A stretch of 64,000 bases of DNA from assembly GCA_940337035.1 (NCBI GenBank), contig OW679195.1:172704015-172768014 (forward strand). Reading direction: 5' to 3'. Source of the DNA: Agriotes lineatus. Lineage: Eukaryota > Arthropoda > Insecta > Coleoptera > Elateridae. The translations under genes were made by a program, and so were the position numbers. Below are positions 33,035-42,593 of this stretch, in pieces. The notes under the pieces are model-generated. The model ran no database searches. It saw only the letters and a list, made by a program, of their open reading frames with translations, and was not told where the DNA came from. How positions within the stretch are numbered: the first letter of the stretch is position 1; every line of letters begins with the position of its first letter.

Positions 33035-34939
33035 TTACTGAGTTGCAAGTAAATAATCATGATAAAGACGTTTGAATTTACGAATACTGAGTGTCTGAGA
33101 AAATAAAGATAGAGAGTTATACATTTTGACAACGTTATATGAAAAAGAGCGTTCGTATAGACTAGATTTGTGAGCTGGTAAAGTTAAAAGTCCCTTACTC
33201 CTAATATTAATATTGTGAACGTCAGTTCTGTATCGTAGTTTATTGTAGAGATAATCAGGAATTTTTGAAGTTATCAGCTTATAGGATAAGCAAGCTAAAT
33301 GCAGTGACCTACGATTTTTCATGTTCAACCATTTAATTACAGAGAGTTTGTGGGATACATGATCGAATTTTCTTAAGCCAAAAATAAATCGCAAGCAAGA
33401 GTTTTGCACTCTTTGCACTCGTTTGATATCAGTACTATCCAAACAAGGACCATATACTGTATCAGCGTAAGTAAACTGTGACAGAACCAAGGCATCGGAT
33501 AAACAGATTTTTGCGTTTTGAGACAAAGAATGTCTGGAGAGATATAGGGTTTTCAGATTAATATAAGCTTTTTTAATGCAGTTATTTAAGTGCTCTTTGA
33601 ATCTAAAGTTATGGTCGATGATTAGGCCCAGATTTTTACAAGAATTTTTTATAGACAGCTGAGTATTTTCTATTAATATATTTATAAAAGGCAAGGCCCG
33701 CTCTCGTATGAAAGATTTACCAAACACCATAACATTAGATTTTTGCGAATTGATGATAAGACAGTGTTTCCTCGAGATATCTATTAGATTATGTAAGTCA
33801 TTGTTGATTGCCTGATTAGCAGTTTGTATATTGGAAATGTCACAAGACAGATAGAGCTGCGTATCATCAGCATAAAAATGACAGCGACATGTTTTAACAG
33901 AAGTTATAAAATCAGATGTATAAATGATATACAAAAGGGGTCCCAGTATGGAGCCTTGTGGAACACCTGCTGTCACTGCCCTTAGATTAGAGGTTTTGTC
34001 ATGAAGTTTAACCTGCTGATATCTACCGTTGAGAAAGCTTCCTAATAAATTGACAGCGTCTTGATTGAAACCGAAATAGTGTAGCTTGGCCAAAAGCAAA
34101 TCATGATCAATCATGTCAAAAGCTTTGGAATAATCTAAAAGTGTTAAAATTGTTAACATACTTTTGTCCGTGGCGGTGAGAATATCGTCAGTAATACATG
34201 TAAGAGCAGTAACGCAGCTGTATCCTGGTGTGAAACCAGACTGGGTAGAAGGTAAAATGTTTTGTGTAAGTAGGTACTGGCGGATTTGTTTTGCTATAAT
34301 TTTTTCCAATAATTTTGAAACAGCCGGTAGAATGCTGATAGGACGTAGGTCCTTACAGCTAGAAGGTAAATTAACCTTGGAAAGAGGTAGTACTTCTGCT
34401 ATTTTCCATAGACTAGGAAAGTACCCACTGAGCAAACAAGAGTTAATAATATGTAGCAAATAGGGAACCAAAAAAGGACAACAGATTTTTATCATGGATA
34501 TACTTACACTGTCTACTCCAACTGAGTTAGACTTAATTGTGGATAAGACATTCACTACGTCAGTTTCGGAAGCAAGAGTAAAGCTGAACGTATTTGTTAA
34601 ATTTTCTGACAAGTTTGAATTGTAATAATTGAGAAGCATATGATCTGGCACTACTTTATTTTTGATAACTGTATCTAGAAAATAGTCATTAATATTATCA
34701 ACACTACCAATATGTTCAGGAATATCTGACTTTTTACATTTACTATAGATATCAAGAGTTTTCAGCGCCTTCCAGAAATGTTTACTGTTAGTTATTCCTG
34801 CAATAGATTCAAAGTAAGCACGTTTTTCCCGCCTAACGGCATTAGTTGTATAGTTTCTTAAAACTTTATAATAATTCCAGTGTGCCTGATTTTTCGTTTT
34901 TCTGAACTTAGATAATGCTTTATCGCGCAGATTCATCAT
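33035..34939 (-). CDS. LINE ORF2: reverse transcriptase and C-terminal domain
   Basis: 634 codons without a stop. The reverse transcriptase copies the element RNA at the nicked target. Motifs by residue: a linker rich in basic and aromatic residues (about 1-60), RT fingers with SVGVDSVS and LRPISILP (about 139-206), motif A LLDYSKAFDMIDHD (about 267-280), motif B AGVPQGSILGPLLY (about 324-337), motif C FYADDTQLY (about 355-363) with both catalytic Asp, then the thumb and a cysteine- and aromatic-rich C-terminal region to the stop. The real frame extends further 5': 34940-35045 continues in frame with a CAPVRTARFTKPKAPWLT-like endonuclease-RT linker. Style of motifs A and C and the ATT tail favour the CR1/L2 side of the Jockey superfamily. 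Same strand as the host ZP gene. Confidence 0.9.
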   Translation of the reverse strand: MMNLRDKALSKFRKTKNQAHWNYYKVLRNYTTNAVRREKRAYFESIAGITNSKHFWKALKTLDIYSKCKKSDIPEHIGSVDNINDYFLDTVIKNKVVPDHMLLNYYNSNLSENLTNTFSFTLASETDVVNVLSTIKSNSVGVDSVSISMIKICCPFLVPYLLHIINSCLLSGYFPSLWKIAEVLPLSKVNLPSSCKDLRPISILPAVSKLLEKIIAKQIRQYLLTQNILPSTQSGFTPGYSCVTALTCITDDILTATDKSMLTILTLLDYSKAFDMIDHDLLLAKLHYFGFNQDAVNLLGSFLNGRYQQVKLHDKTSNLRAVTAGVPQGSILGPLLYIIYTSDFITSVKTCRCHFYADDTQLYLSCDISNIQTANQAINNDLHNLIDISRKHCLIINSQKSNVMVFGKSFIRERALPFINILIENTQLSIKNSCKNLGLIIDHNFRFKEHLNNCIKKAYINLKTLYLSRHSLSQNAKICLSDALVLSQFTYADTVYGPCLDSTDIKRVQRVQNSCLRFIFGLRKFDHVSHKLSVIKWLNMKNRRSLHLACLSYKLITSKIPDYLYNKLRYRTDVHNINIRSKGLLTLPAHKSSLYERSFSYNVVKMYNSLSLFSQTLSIRKFKRLYHDYLLATQ

Positions 34940-35036
34940 GAATTTAATATTTACTGTTAACCACGGTGCCTTAGGTTTCGTAAATCTCGCTGTTCTAACA
35001 GGAGCACATAGATCAAATAAATAAAGAATATTATCA

Positions 35037-35355
35037 TTAAAAAAAATTCACTTTTTGGTCAATATCTGATAACCGATAGATCTGATACCATGGTAGTGCA
35101 ATTAAATTTAGAAGAAAGCGATCATGATCAAAATTTTTAAAATCTCTATACGTTTTTAAGAGCGGTTGATCAGCAATTGGCTTGAAGCTCAAACTACAAT
35201 AAACCAGTGAATGATCAGAAACGTCATGCACACTCATCACACCACTTTGGGTTACCAAATCCTCATTGGAAGTGATTATTAAATCAATTAGTGTGGATGA
35301 AAACTCTGTCACCCGTGTAGGTTCCGTTATAATTTGCGTCAAGCCAAATGTTTCC
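35037..35355 (-). pseudogene. LINE endonuclease domain, C-terminal fragment
   Basis: In the frame preceding the RT part, 101 codons plus a few upstream show the end of an apurinic-type endonuclease: IITEPTRVTEFSSTLIDLII, then SDHSLVYCSL with the catalytic SDH motif. A run of eight T (minus strand, at 35037-35044) puts it out of frame with the RT. Seven T would restore one frame, so this is a single homopolymer lesion or an assembly error. The rest of the endonuclease is lost by 5' truncation. Confidence 0.85.
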
Positions 35356-37200
35356 AGTTACCGCTTTGTGGTAATTTTTAGTAAGAAACATCCACCCCAT
35401 TTAACTCTTTGGGAAGGGGGGGGGGGCAAATGTCGAAAATCAGACAAAATTATTTTACCCGATTTGTAATAAGAACTGATTTACGGAATTTTAACTTCGT
35501 GCCTGCAGTAGTTACCGGGCTATGGTGATTTTTAGAAAAATAGATGTACTGCATGTAACCCCTTTGGGGCGTGAATTTCGAAACGATGAAAACTGGTTTG
35601 ACTTGATTTGTAACTGAAATTGATTTGCGGAATTTTAATTTTATACCTGCATCTTTAGAAAAACACAGCTACCCCATTTGACCTTTTTGGAGAGTAAATT
35701 CTAAAAAACTCTGAAAATGATTTGACCTCATTTGTAATGGGAACCCAATTTCAACTTCCTAGCTGCAGTACTTATAGCGTTATAGTGATCTCTAGAAAAA
35801 CACATGCACCGCATTTACTTTCTTTGGGGGATGAATTACAATAATCCCAGTAAAAAAAAATCCTCCGATTTGTAAGAGGAGTTCATTTGCCGAATTTCAA
35901 CTTCGTACCTGTAGCAGTTACTTCGTTATGGGGATCTTTACAAAAGCACTTTTTGGGAAGTGACTTCTCAAAAACCCCGTCTTAGTGGGTGTCTAAGTAG
36001 TAAGTGGTTAAAATCCGCAAATGTTCGTATTTATAATTTTCTCGGTTTTTCATTTTCTTCTCTAGGAGGGAAATTAAAAAAAATTAAAACACTTTCTAAA
36101 GGTTTAAAAAGTAAGTACATCTCTACGCCAAAAAAAAAAGTTTTAACTCGACAACCGCAGGAGATATGGAGGGTTCCATAATTTGCCCTGAATCCAGATT
36201 CACACATTTAGGGGTAGTTTTTAGTTTTTTGTATGGGTAATCTTTCTAAGCAGGAACCAAGTCGATATCCCATTGGGCCTAACTAACCGCATTATGGGCA
36301 TCTTTAGAAAATCACATCTACCCCATTTAACTCCTTTGAGGGGTGCTTCCCAAAAAACTCAGAAACTCGTTTGACCCGATTTGTAAAAGAAATTGATTTG
36401 CCAAAATTCAGCTTCGTACCTGTAGCAGTTACCGCGTTAAGAAGATCTATAGAAAAATATATCTACCCCATTTCACCCTTGTGGGGGTCGAATTTTGAAA
36501 AAGCCCTGGAACTCGTTTAACCCAATTTACATGAAGAAGTAATATGCCCAATTTCAACTTCTTGGGTTATGGGTAAAGTTGATAAAACCGCGGTTCTACC
36601 CCATGGGGTTGGAATTTCGATCTTAATGGGCTTAGAAGTAAAATACGAAAGGTTTCAGAATTCGCCCCGAATCCAGATTCACACCTTTAGGGGTTGATTA
36701 GGAAAAAAATGTTGATTTACGATTTTAGGCATTTATATGGGCAGTCTTTCTAAGCAAAAACCAAGTCGATATCTCATCGGACCTACGAGATAGGTAACTA
36801 TTAACTTATACCCTTTGGGGGATCAATTCTGAAAAACCCAGAATACGCTTTCAAGGGATTTTCAAAAGGAAGTAATTTGCCGAAATTGAACTTTGTACCT
36901 GCAGCAGTTACCAAGTTATGGCGATCTTTAAACAAACACATCTACTCCAGCTAACTCCTTTAGGAAGTGAATATTTAAAAACCCTGAAACCCATTTTCTT
37001 ATATTTATAGTAGGAACTGATTTGCTGAATTTCAGCTAGCTAGGTTGTCGGCCAAGCAGATAAAACCGCAATCAATAAGAACCATATTTACCCCTTTTAT
37101 ACCCCTTGGGTTGGAATTTCAGAAAACGTTGTTTTAGTGGCTGTCTACATGATAAGTGGATGAGGCCTGTAAATTTTCACGTTTCTAGCTTTTGTAGTTA
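35356..37200. repeat. Composite satellite array, right part
   Basis: Degenerate tandem units. Type A, about 125-150 bp, is recognisable by cctgcagcagttacc, gttatgg-gatctttagaaaa, acacatctaccccatttaac and gaatttcaacttc; copies begin near 35356, 35500, 35640 (truncated), 35755, 35905, 36285, 36420 and 36895. Type B has ccagattcacacctttaggg then ctaagca, aaccaagtcgatatc and ggacctac; copies near 36180-36290 and 36650-36790. Short open frames across it are chance. Non-coding; function unknown. Confidence 0.75.
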
Positions 37201-38165
37201 TTGAGATTTTCTGATTATAAATCAGTGAGTCAGTTAGGATTTTATATAAGTAGATATAAGATTAGATTCAAATTCGATTCAACTAGGTTTTGATCTAACC
37301 GATTTGTGATCCCCCATAGTGAATTTATGTGAATAATCCGGTAAAATACAACAAATTCGTCTTATTTTGATTACAATGTTTCATTTTTATAGACACAAAA
37401 ATTGAGTCATTCTAGATATATCAACATTTTGAAACAAGAGTTGTCGTGCTCGTCTCAAAATTCAATAAAAAGAGAATTGGCCATCCAAAATTCGAAAAAA
37501 TAAATAAAGATAAGAAACATCCAAGAAGAAGATTTCAAAGAAGACTTCAACGGTGGAAAGGAAACATCCAATTCTAACCATATCCAGAACCAATACGAGA
37601 AATACTACCTACATGAGTAGGGGAATGAGTAAAAGCAGGCGAAGAGGGTAGGAGAAGAAGAAAAAGAAGGAATAGAAGAGAGGAAAATGAGAAAAATGGC
37701 AAATTGAATAAACATACACAGAATGGCGAATGGGGACAAATAAAAATTTAAATATTCTTGAATAAGCAGCATACTCTGTTTTCTTGATGTTTAACTAATG
37801 TACTTATTCTTAGGATGAATTGGCGCAACAGCAGATTGATCTCAAGGAATATATGATAAAAAAGATTATAAATTAACCGACAATAACCACACAAAAGAAC
37901 AACCAACAATACAATTTTTCGCCGCTGAAGAAACCATCCAAGTATACATTGTAACTATACAAATAGATATGTCTATCCTACTGGAATTTGTTTCGCCCGT
38001 AGAAACACATCTTTTATCAACCAAAACGTAGTTACCATAGTACTTATGTGAGGGGAAATTCACGATCGTTAATTTCATTATGCTCAACTTAATTCATTAC
38101 AGAAGTCAAATCAGAATTTTGCGAAGTTCGATACTGTTACATACAAAATTCGCAGAGGAGAGGTG
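37201..38165. other. Intron 2 of the ZP gene, unique stretch
   Basis: Nothing recognised. 37480-37700 is strongly purine-rich on the plus strand and might be LINE debris, without clear motifs. Confidence 0.3.
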
Positions 38166-38169
38166 TTAA

Positions 38170-38264
38170 TTAATACGCCCGAAGAGCAAAATCGCTCTTA
38201 ATTTTCTCTGCATGTTGAATCTGATGAACGATAGCTCTTTCCATGGCCTGCTCAAAATCACCAC
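38170..38264 (-). CDS. Possible short terminal exon, unrecognised
   Basis: On the minus strand an acceptor-like gatctgcag is followed by an open frame of about 31 codons ending TAT-TAA: GGDFEQAMERAIVHQIQ, then HAEKIKSDFALRAY. The composition (amphipathic, charged, no low complexity) looks coding. It is the 3' edge of a GC-rich island, 38170-38620. It would be a gene nested in the ZP intron on the same strand, or part of a transposon. I know no family for it. Confidence 0.2.
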
Positions 38265-38620
38265 CTGCAGATCATAAAGACTCTATTTACCGGCAAACAC
38301 GTACTCGCCGATATCGAACAGGTCTGGTGAGCAAACATATACTTAAAACCGCCGGGGAGGTAGGTGGGTCGCCCATAATGGTTTTCGCGAGAAAGCAAAG
38401 AGACGTCCTGAATGCGTCAAAGCGTTAACTCGGCTTGACCTTGGGTGCACCGGCCGCGCACCTACACCTTCTTCGAGAACGAGAATAATGGACTTCGCAG
38501 TCCACCCATGAACCAGTCTAACCTCCTCTAACCGCTAACGGTCCAAGCTGATGACCTGCGAATTTTTATCTCTGTTGGTAGAGGAGGACACTTAAGAATT
38601 TCGTGCGTGGGTGTGTGGAA
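38240..38620. other. GC-rich, CpG-rich unexplained island
   Basis: Composition is clearly unlike its AT-rich surroundings. Both strands have open frames: plus 38243-38428, 61 codons; minus about 38519-38345, containing RLFAFSRKPLWATHLPP. Neither gives a recognisable protein. Could be a fragment of a GC-rich transposon, a processed gene remnant or a regulatory element. Confidence 0.3.
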
Positions 38621-38624
38621 ATCT

Positions 38625-39345
38625 TTTCTGGGAAGACGTTGATGATTTTATTATAAATTATAGTTTGAGCTAGGCTAAGCTTAGCTACTATCTTGCAAGG
38701 GTACGTAATGTATGACGGCCTACAACTTTAGAGGGATCTCCATGACCCCAATCCCAGTGCCAATCTTCAGTTAGCAAGTCATAAAAATTCTCAATGTTGA
38801 CTTAAGGAAATATATTTTACTAACAAAATTCGATAGCCAATAGATATATTTAGTCATCCTATTTATTTGGGGTATTTCTCCACACTACAAAATAAAAAAT
38901 ATTGAACATGAACTTTTCGAAATACAAATGTACTTCCGTATTCAACAATTAACTAATTAAATTAAAAATTAACTAGAAGAACTTAGTTTATTTTATTGAA
39001 AATATAGCAGGGTGTGAATAACCTCCCCAGAAACAGCTACATTTCCAGTGGAATAAGCTAAGTTCTCCTCGTTCATTTTTAATTGTATTAGTTAATTATT
39101 GAAAACGAAGTAGATTTGTCTTCCAAAACGTTCACGTTCTAATATTTCTCATTTTGTAGTCTGGCCAAGTACCCAAAGAACTAGTATGATTATTGAAGCA
39201 CTACAAAAACGTTTCAGAGATTACATATGTCTGTAGATTTGATCAAAGTTGCCTAAGCAGTACATAACTACATTTATTTTCCACTGCTGTATTATTTGTT
39301 ATTTATATATTGTGATATGAAGCATTGAAAGTGGAAAATACAACG
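38625..39345. other. Intron 2, unique stretch
   Basis: No gene or repeat recognised. Confidence 0.3.
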
Positions 39346-39346
39346 T

Positions 39347-39760
39347 TATATGCACTATGGGTATTGCTTGAGGTTTATGGCCCTCGGGTGAGAAACCCTC
39401 GAACCAGAGGCCCCAGGCTTGTAACAATGGCATAAATATCTTCAAAATGCCCTTGGTAAATAAATAACTATTATGCACGACCGAGCGGAGTTGGTCACTT
39501 ATACTCTATTGAGGGCGTAATGTGTTACTTTACAGCTCAAGGGCCATAAAGTACTTTACAGCCTCCTTAGTGTCTAGTTTGTCAGTTTAACAAATAATGA
39601 CATGGTAGGTTACCAAAAATTCAAAAAATTACTCTGGTCTGTACATAAAATGTTGCATGCACCTTGTTTTTAACTAGCGTTTATGGCCCTTGTCGTGTTA
39701 GAGCCCGCGGCTACGCCTTCCCAATTCTCCGGTCATAAACGCCTTCTTACGCCCTTATTT
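39347..39760. mobile_element. GC-cored MITE family, copy 2, plus related flanking units
   Basis: 39347-39478 has the same layout as the 11.65-kb and 42.44-kb copies: ttatatgcactatgggtatt, a gccctcgggtgagaaaccctc core, aaatgcccttggtaaataaa and taactattatgcac. 39480-39580 and 39675-39757 (gcgtttatggccctt, gagcccgcggctacgcc, cataaacgccttcttacgcc) are inverted-repeat units related to 11815-11905. Non-coding. Confidence 0.5.
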
Positions 39761-39779
39761 TAAAAAATCGAAAAGCACT

Positions 39780-40625
39780 GAATAATAAAACAAAAACCCT
39801 TTCTACCACTACGAGGATAGTTCAGGAATTAAGTAGACAAACGGAAATAATTGATATAAAAATAACATACAAATATACATAGTAGATCATCAATTGAACG
39901 GAGTAATACAGGGAGAGAATATTTCGAAAATTTTCTTAACGTAGTTGTGACATAGAAATAACCGTAATGACCAAAAATTTAACATGGCATTTGAGAATAT
40001 TGAAGTATTATTAGTATTATTATTACTAGAAAAATTTACAGGGCATCAACTACTGTGGCTATTAGCCCCGGGATCTATATTTACAATGTATTTGTTGAAC
40101 CTCTAATGCAAAAAAATGCATTAATTTTATAATGGTATTTCTATTATTGCTTAGCACTTCCTCTAAAGTTTTTCCTGAGATATCAGCCGTTTTTATTTTC
40201 TTGAAGTACCTTGGAAGACATTTAGAGATAATATCGGAACAAGCATTTGTTTAAATAAAGACTAATTTTGAATATATCATATTATCCACCTAAAATATCG
40301 TTCTATAAGAACAGTAATCAACAAAACATGTGTTATTCAGTAGAGAGAAAAACAACCACTGACGTTGATCAGAATCTTGATGACTGGAAAAAGCTATTAC
40401 ACATATTTGATGTGGCCGAGACAAGATAATATTGTCGATCTCGTTTCGAAATTCGAAATCAAGAAATTTTTCCATTTCGAATCCTGCAGACGGGAGTAAC
40501 CACATTTTCGATCTCGACAGTTTCTTAATAGTTTCTTTAAAACTCACATCAGAACGAAGCAGGAGGTTGTTATGCATTAAAATCTCATGATTGCTAAAGC
40601 CGGATTTGAAATTCACAGTGGCTTC
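39780..40625. other. Intron 2, no supported gene
   Basis: A 108-codon minus frame (40616-40290) has no recognisable domain and ordinary intron composition. I do not annotate it as coding. Confidence 0.3.
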
Positions 40626-40649
40626 GGCGTTCGATCTTTTATGGCCTTT

Positions 40650-40728
40650 GGTGTGTATTGGAATCGAATCTACATATTCTGGTCTAGGAGCAGATGCTTT
40701 ACCTCTAAGCCAGCTCTACGACTTTTCC
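40650..40728 (-). mobile_element. tRNA-like sequence, probably a SINE head
   Basis: On the minus strand: a gtcgtag start, ggcttagaggtaaagc (a good A box with D-stem pairing gctt/aagc), tctg..caga anticodon stem and gattcgattcc (B box). The acceptor arms do not pair and position 33 is not T, so it is not a functional tRNA gene. Confidence 0.45.
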
Positions 40729-41220
40729 TAAATGTGAAACGTGGACAAAGAAAGTAATAAAGAATATAAAGAAATCCTAATAGAAAAGCAGACAGGTTTG
40801 TCGACAGAAATTGCGTTGAACAGACTGTTTTACAAATAAGATGCCCTTAAGGGAAGCTGTAAGACTGTATAATATCAACAGGAACATCCCGATACCTATA
40901 ATTAAAAATGTAAAAGAAAAAGGACAAGAGGAAGCTTTTGCCAGATCATCGGACTCGGGAATGTCAACCGACGCGGAAGATGCCATAAAATTATAGTAAA
41001 TATTCTGGCAACCACGTGTCGAAGAGTTAGTTAAATACATTATGGTTTATCTTATAAGCCTAGAGCCTTATATAATTTTTATGTCTTACCAGTACCTTAT
41101 TAGCTCTTAACAACTTCGATACGCGGGCATAAAAAGGATGATTATGCTCTAGGGCATTAAGGGTTGCTATAGTTTTAAATAGATTAATACAATACAAACA
41201 CGAAGTTGACATTTGTCATT

Positions 41221-42038
41221 TTATTTATTTTCATTTACAATGAAAGAACAATTATTAAATGTACCAGTAATAGTAACACTTTTCCCGTCTACTAATTGTA
41301 AGGTTGCGGTATTTGATATTGAAGACCCTCCAGCTAGAAGTTTGGCGACTTTATTTTTGGATGCGATACTGTCTTCTAAATATCCTTCCACAACGCTCGA
41401 ACTCCTCCAGCCGCCATGTCTTTTTAATGTAGTCATACTGGCTCCTGCATCCGCTAGTAAGGTGGCTGATGTTCTTCGCAAACAATGACCTGTGTATTGG
41501 TCGGCATCTTTCAAATTTAAATATTTAGCTATGGTAGCAGGAATCTTTCCAAATGTATTTTTTCCAACAACCTGAGCACAACAGCGGCCGTTTCTATAAT
41601 TTACGAAGTACCTCCGTAAGCCTTGTGGTCGCAACGATCCATATTTTCTTATCAGCTTCAAAGAACCCATTGTTTCGTCATCAATAATGGTAAAAATACG
41701 TTTCTTGTCGGTTTTTGTTTCGGGTATGGTCACAACAATGACTTCACCCCTGTCGTCTATATGATTAATTAACATATTCACTAATTCTTCCCGCCTGCAA
41801 CCTCCAAACACCCCACTTTCATCATCAGAAACGTTTCGTTTGGTGCTTCCTGAATAAACTTTATCACTTCCTCTCGAGTTAAAACCTTCGATTTTTTTGG
41901 TTCATATTCTTTAGATCTTTGTTTTAAAAAAGCTACTAACTTGGGGTATTTTCCAATGTCAATATTTTGGTTCAGTAGTACTGTTTTCTTGAGCATAGAA
42001 AACTTTGTCCAGAGCGAGTTTGCAGCAAACTTTCCAGA
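41221..42038 (-). pseudogene. Crypton-like tyrosine recombinase, exon 2 (one frameshift)
   Basis: Continues exon 1 in phase: SGKFAANSLWTKFSML, then LTREEVIKFIQ (core-binding/SAM-like DNA-binding part), then the catalytic domain. Catalytic set in the 196-codon distal frame: Arg in GCRREEL (about residue 6), Lys in ETKTDKKR (about 33), H-x-x-R as GHCLRR (109-112), then RHGGW (132-135) and Tyr in VVEGYLED (144), giving a complete R-K-HxxR-H/W-Y set. The tail has an N-rich FNNCSFIVNENK-like end, and aataaataaa lies at the stop. The two halves are offset by one base at 41810-41813, where a run of four G would need five. Such enzymes cut and rejoin DNA via the Tyr. The Crypton-like assignment is by resemblance to intron-bearing insect YR transposons. 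Confidence 0.8.
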
Positions 42039-42090
42039 CTGTAAATAAGTAAACAAATTACCATAATGATAATAACAGTGTGAGACATAC
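42039..42090 (-). other. 52-nt intron of the recombinase gene
   Basis: The minus strand reads ttg|gtatgtctcac ... ttatttacag|tct. It is in phase 0, with in-frame coding on both sides and stops within. The very small size and clean consensus sites make splicing convincing. Confidence 0.85.
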
Positions 42091-42285
42091 CAATTCTTCA
42101 AAATATCCCAACAAAACTGTTTCATTAATGAGTGCAACACCATTGTCTACCATCCATTCTTGAAATTTGTCAAATTCCACTTCGTACAATCCTTTTGACT
42201 TTCGGGGTAATATATTTTCCGTTGCTCTCGCTGCTCTTTCGAGAATTTCTTTGGGAATTTCAATAATTTCTCCGTTATTCATCAT
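42091..42285 (-). CDS. Crypton-like tyrosine recombinase, exon 1
   Basis: 65 codons from ATG at 42285 to the donor. The peptide (MMNNGEIIEIPKEILERAAR, then a KGLYEVEFDKFQEWM patch and LLGYFEEL) is the usual N-terminal SAM-like DNA-binding segment of integrase-type recombinases. The second Met at position 2 is an equally possible start. No stop in frame. The gene sits in ZP intron 2 on the same strand and ends near two inverted copies of a TAAGACATAAA motif (about 41078 and 42437). Confidence 0.8.
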
Positions 42286-42436
42286 TTTGTATTTCGTTCT
42301 GTCAGCGTTTTGTGCAAAACAAACTTTTGGTTGTTTAGATACTTTCCCTGGTTACCAAATTCACAGACCACTCGTCACAATAAACTTCAATCATATCAAT
42401 ATTAAATTATTGTTCTCCAAGGTATAGAACTGGGGG

Positions 42437-42592
42437 TAAGACATAAAATATTGTATGTACCACGGGCATTACTTGATGTCTATGCCCTCTGGCGACTTAA
42501 AAACTCTCGGGCCTAGCGGCCCTCGACCTTTTAAACTCGTCGCCCTCGCGCATAAACATCATAATAATGCCCTTAATTCATAAATAACTATT
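42437..42592. mobile_element. GC-cored MITE family, copy 3
   Basis: Starts taagacataaaatattgtat then gtaccacgggcattac and ends aatgcccttaattcataaat then aactatta. The arms are inverted around ctcgggcctagcggccctcg. About 150 bp to the right of the recombinase start codon. Confidence 0.55.
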
Positions 42593-42593
42593 A

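Larger units (their letters stand above)
32720..35355 (-). mobile_element. 5'-truncated CR1/L2-like LINE with intact reverse transcriptase
   Basis: A 2636-bp minus-strand insertion flanked by the direct repeat AGTTA (32715-32719 and 35356-35360). Its 3' end is a (ATT)n tail of about nine units (32720-32747 on the plus strand reads as TAA units). It begins inside the endonuclease domain and contains the RT frame described separately. It sits inside the composite satellite, whose sequence resumes on the other side at the exact next bases (gcggtagtta / agttaccgc). Conserved tail, target duplication and open RT suggest recent integration. Confidence 0.85.

Noticed and set aside
35266..36181. Short plus-strand frames in the satellite and LINE
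   Set aside because: Fall in degenerate tandem repeats or antisense to the LINE. No conserved frame between repeat units.
40290..40616. 108-codon minus frame as a nested gene
   Set aside because: No recognisable domain, no splice or promoter context, ordinary intron composition.
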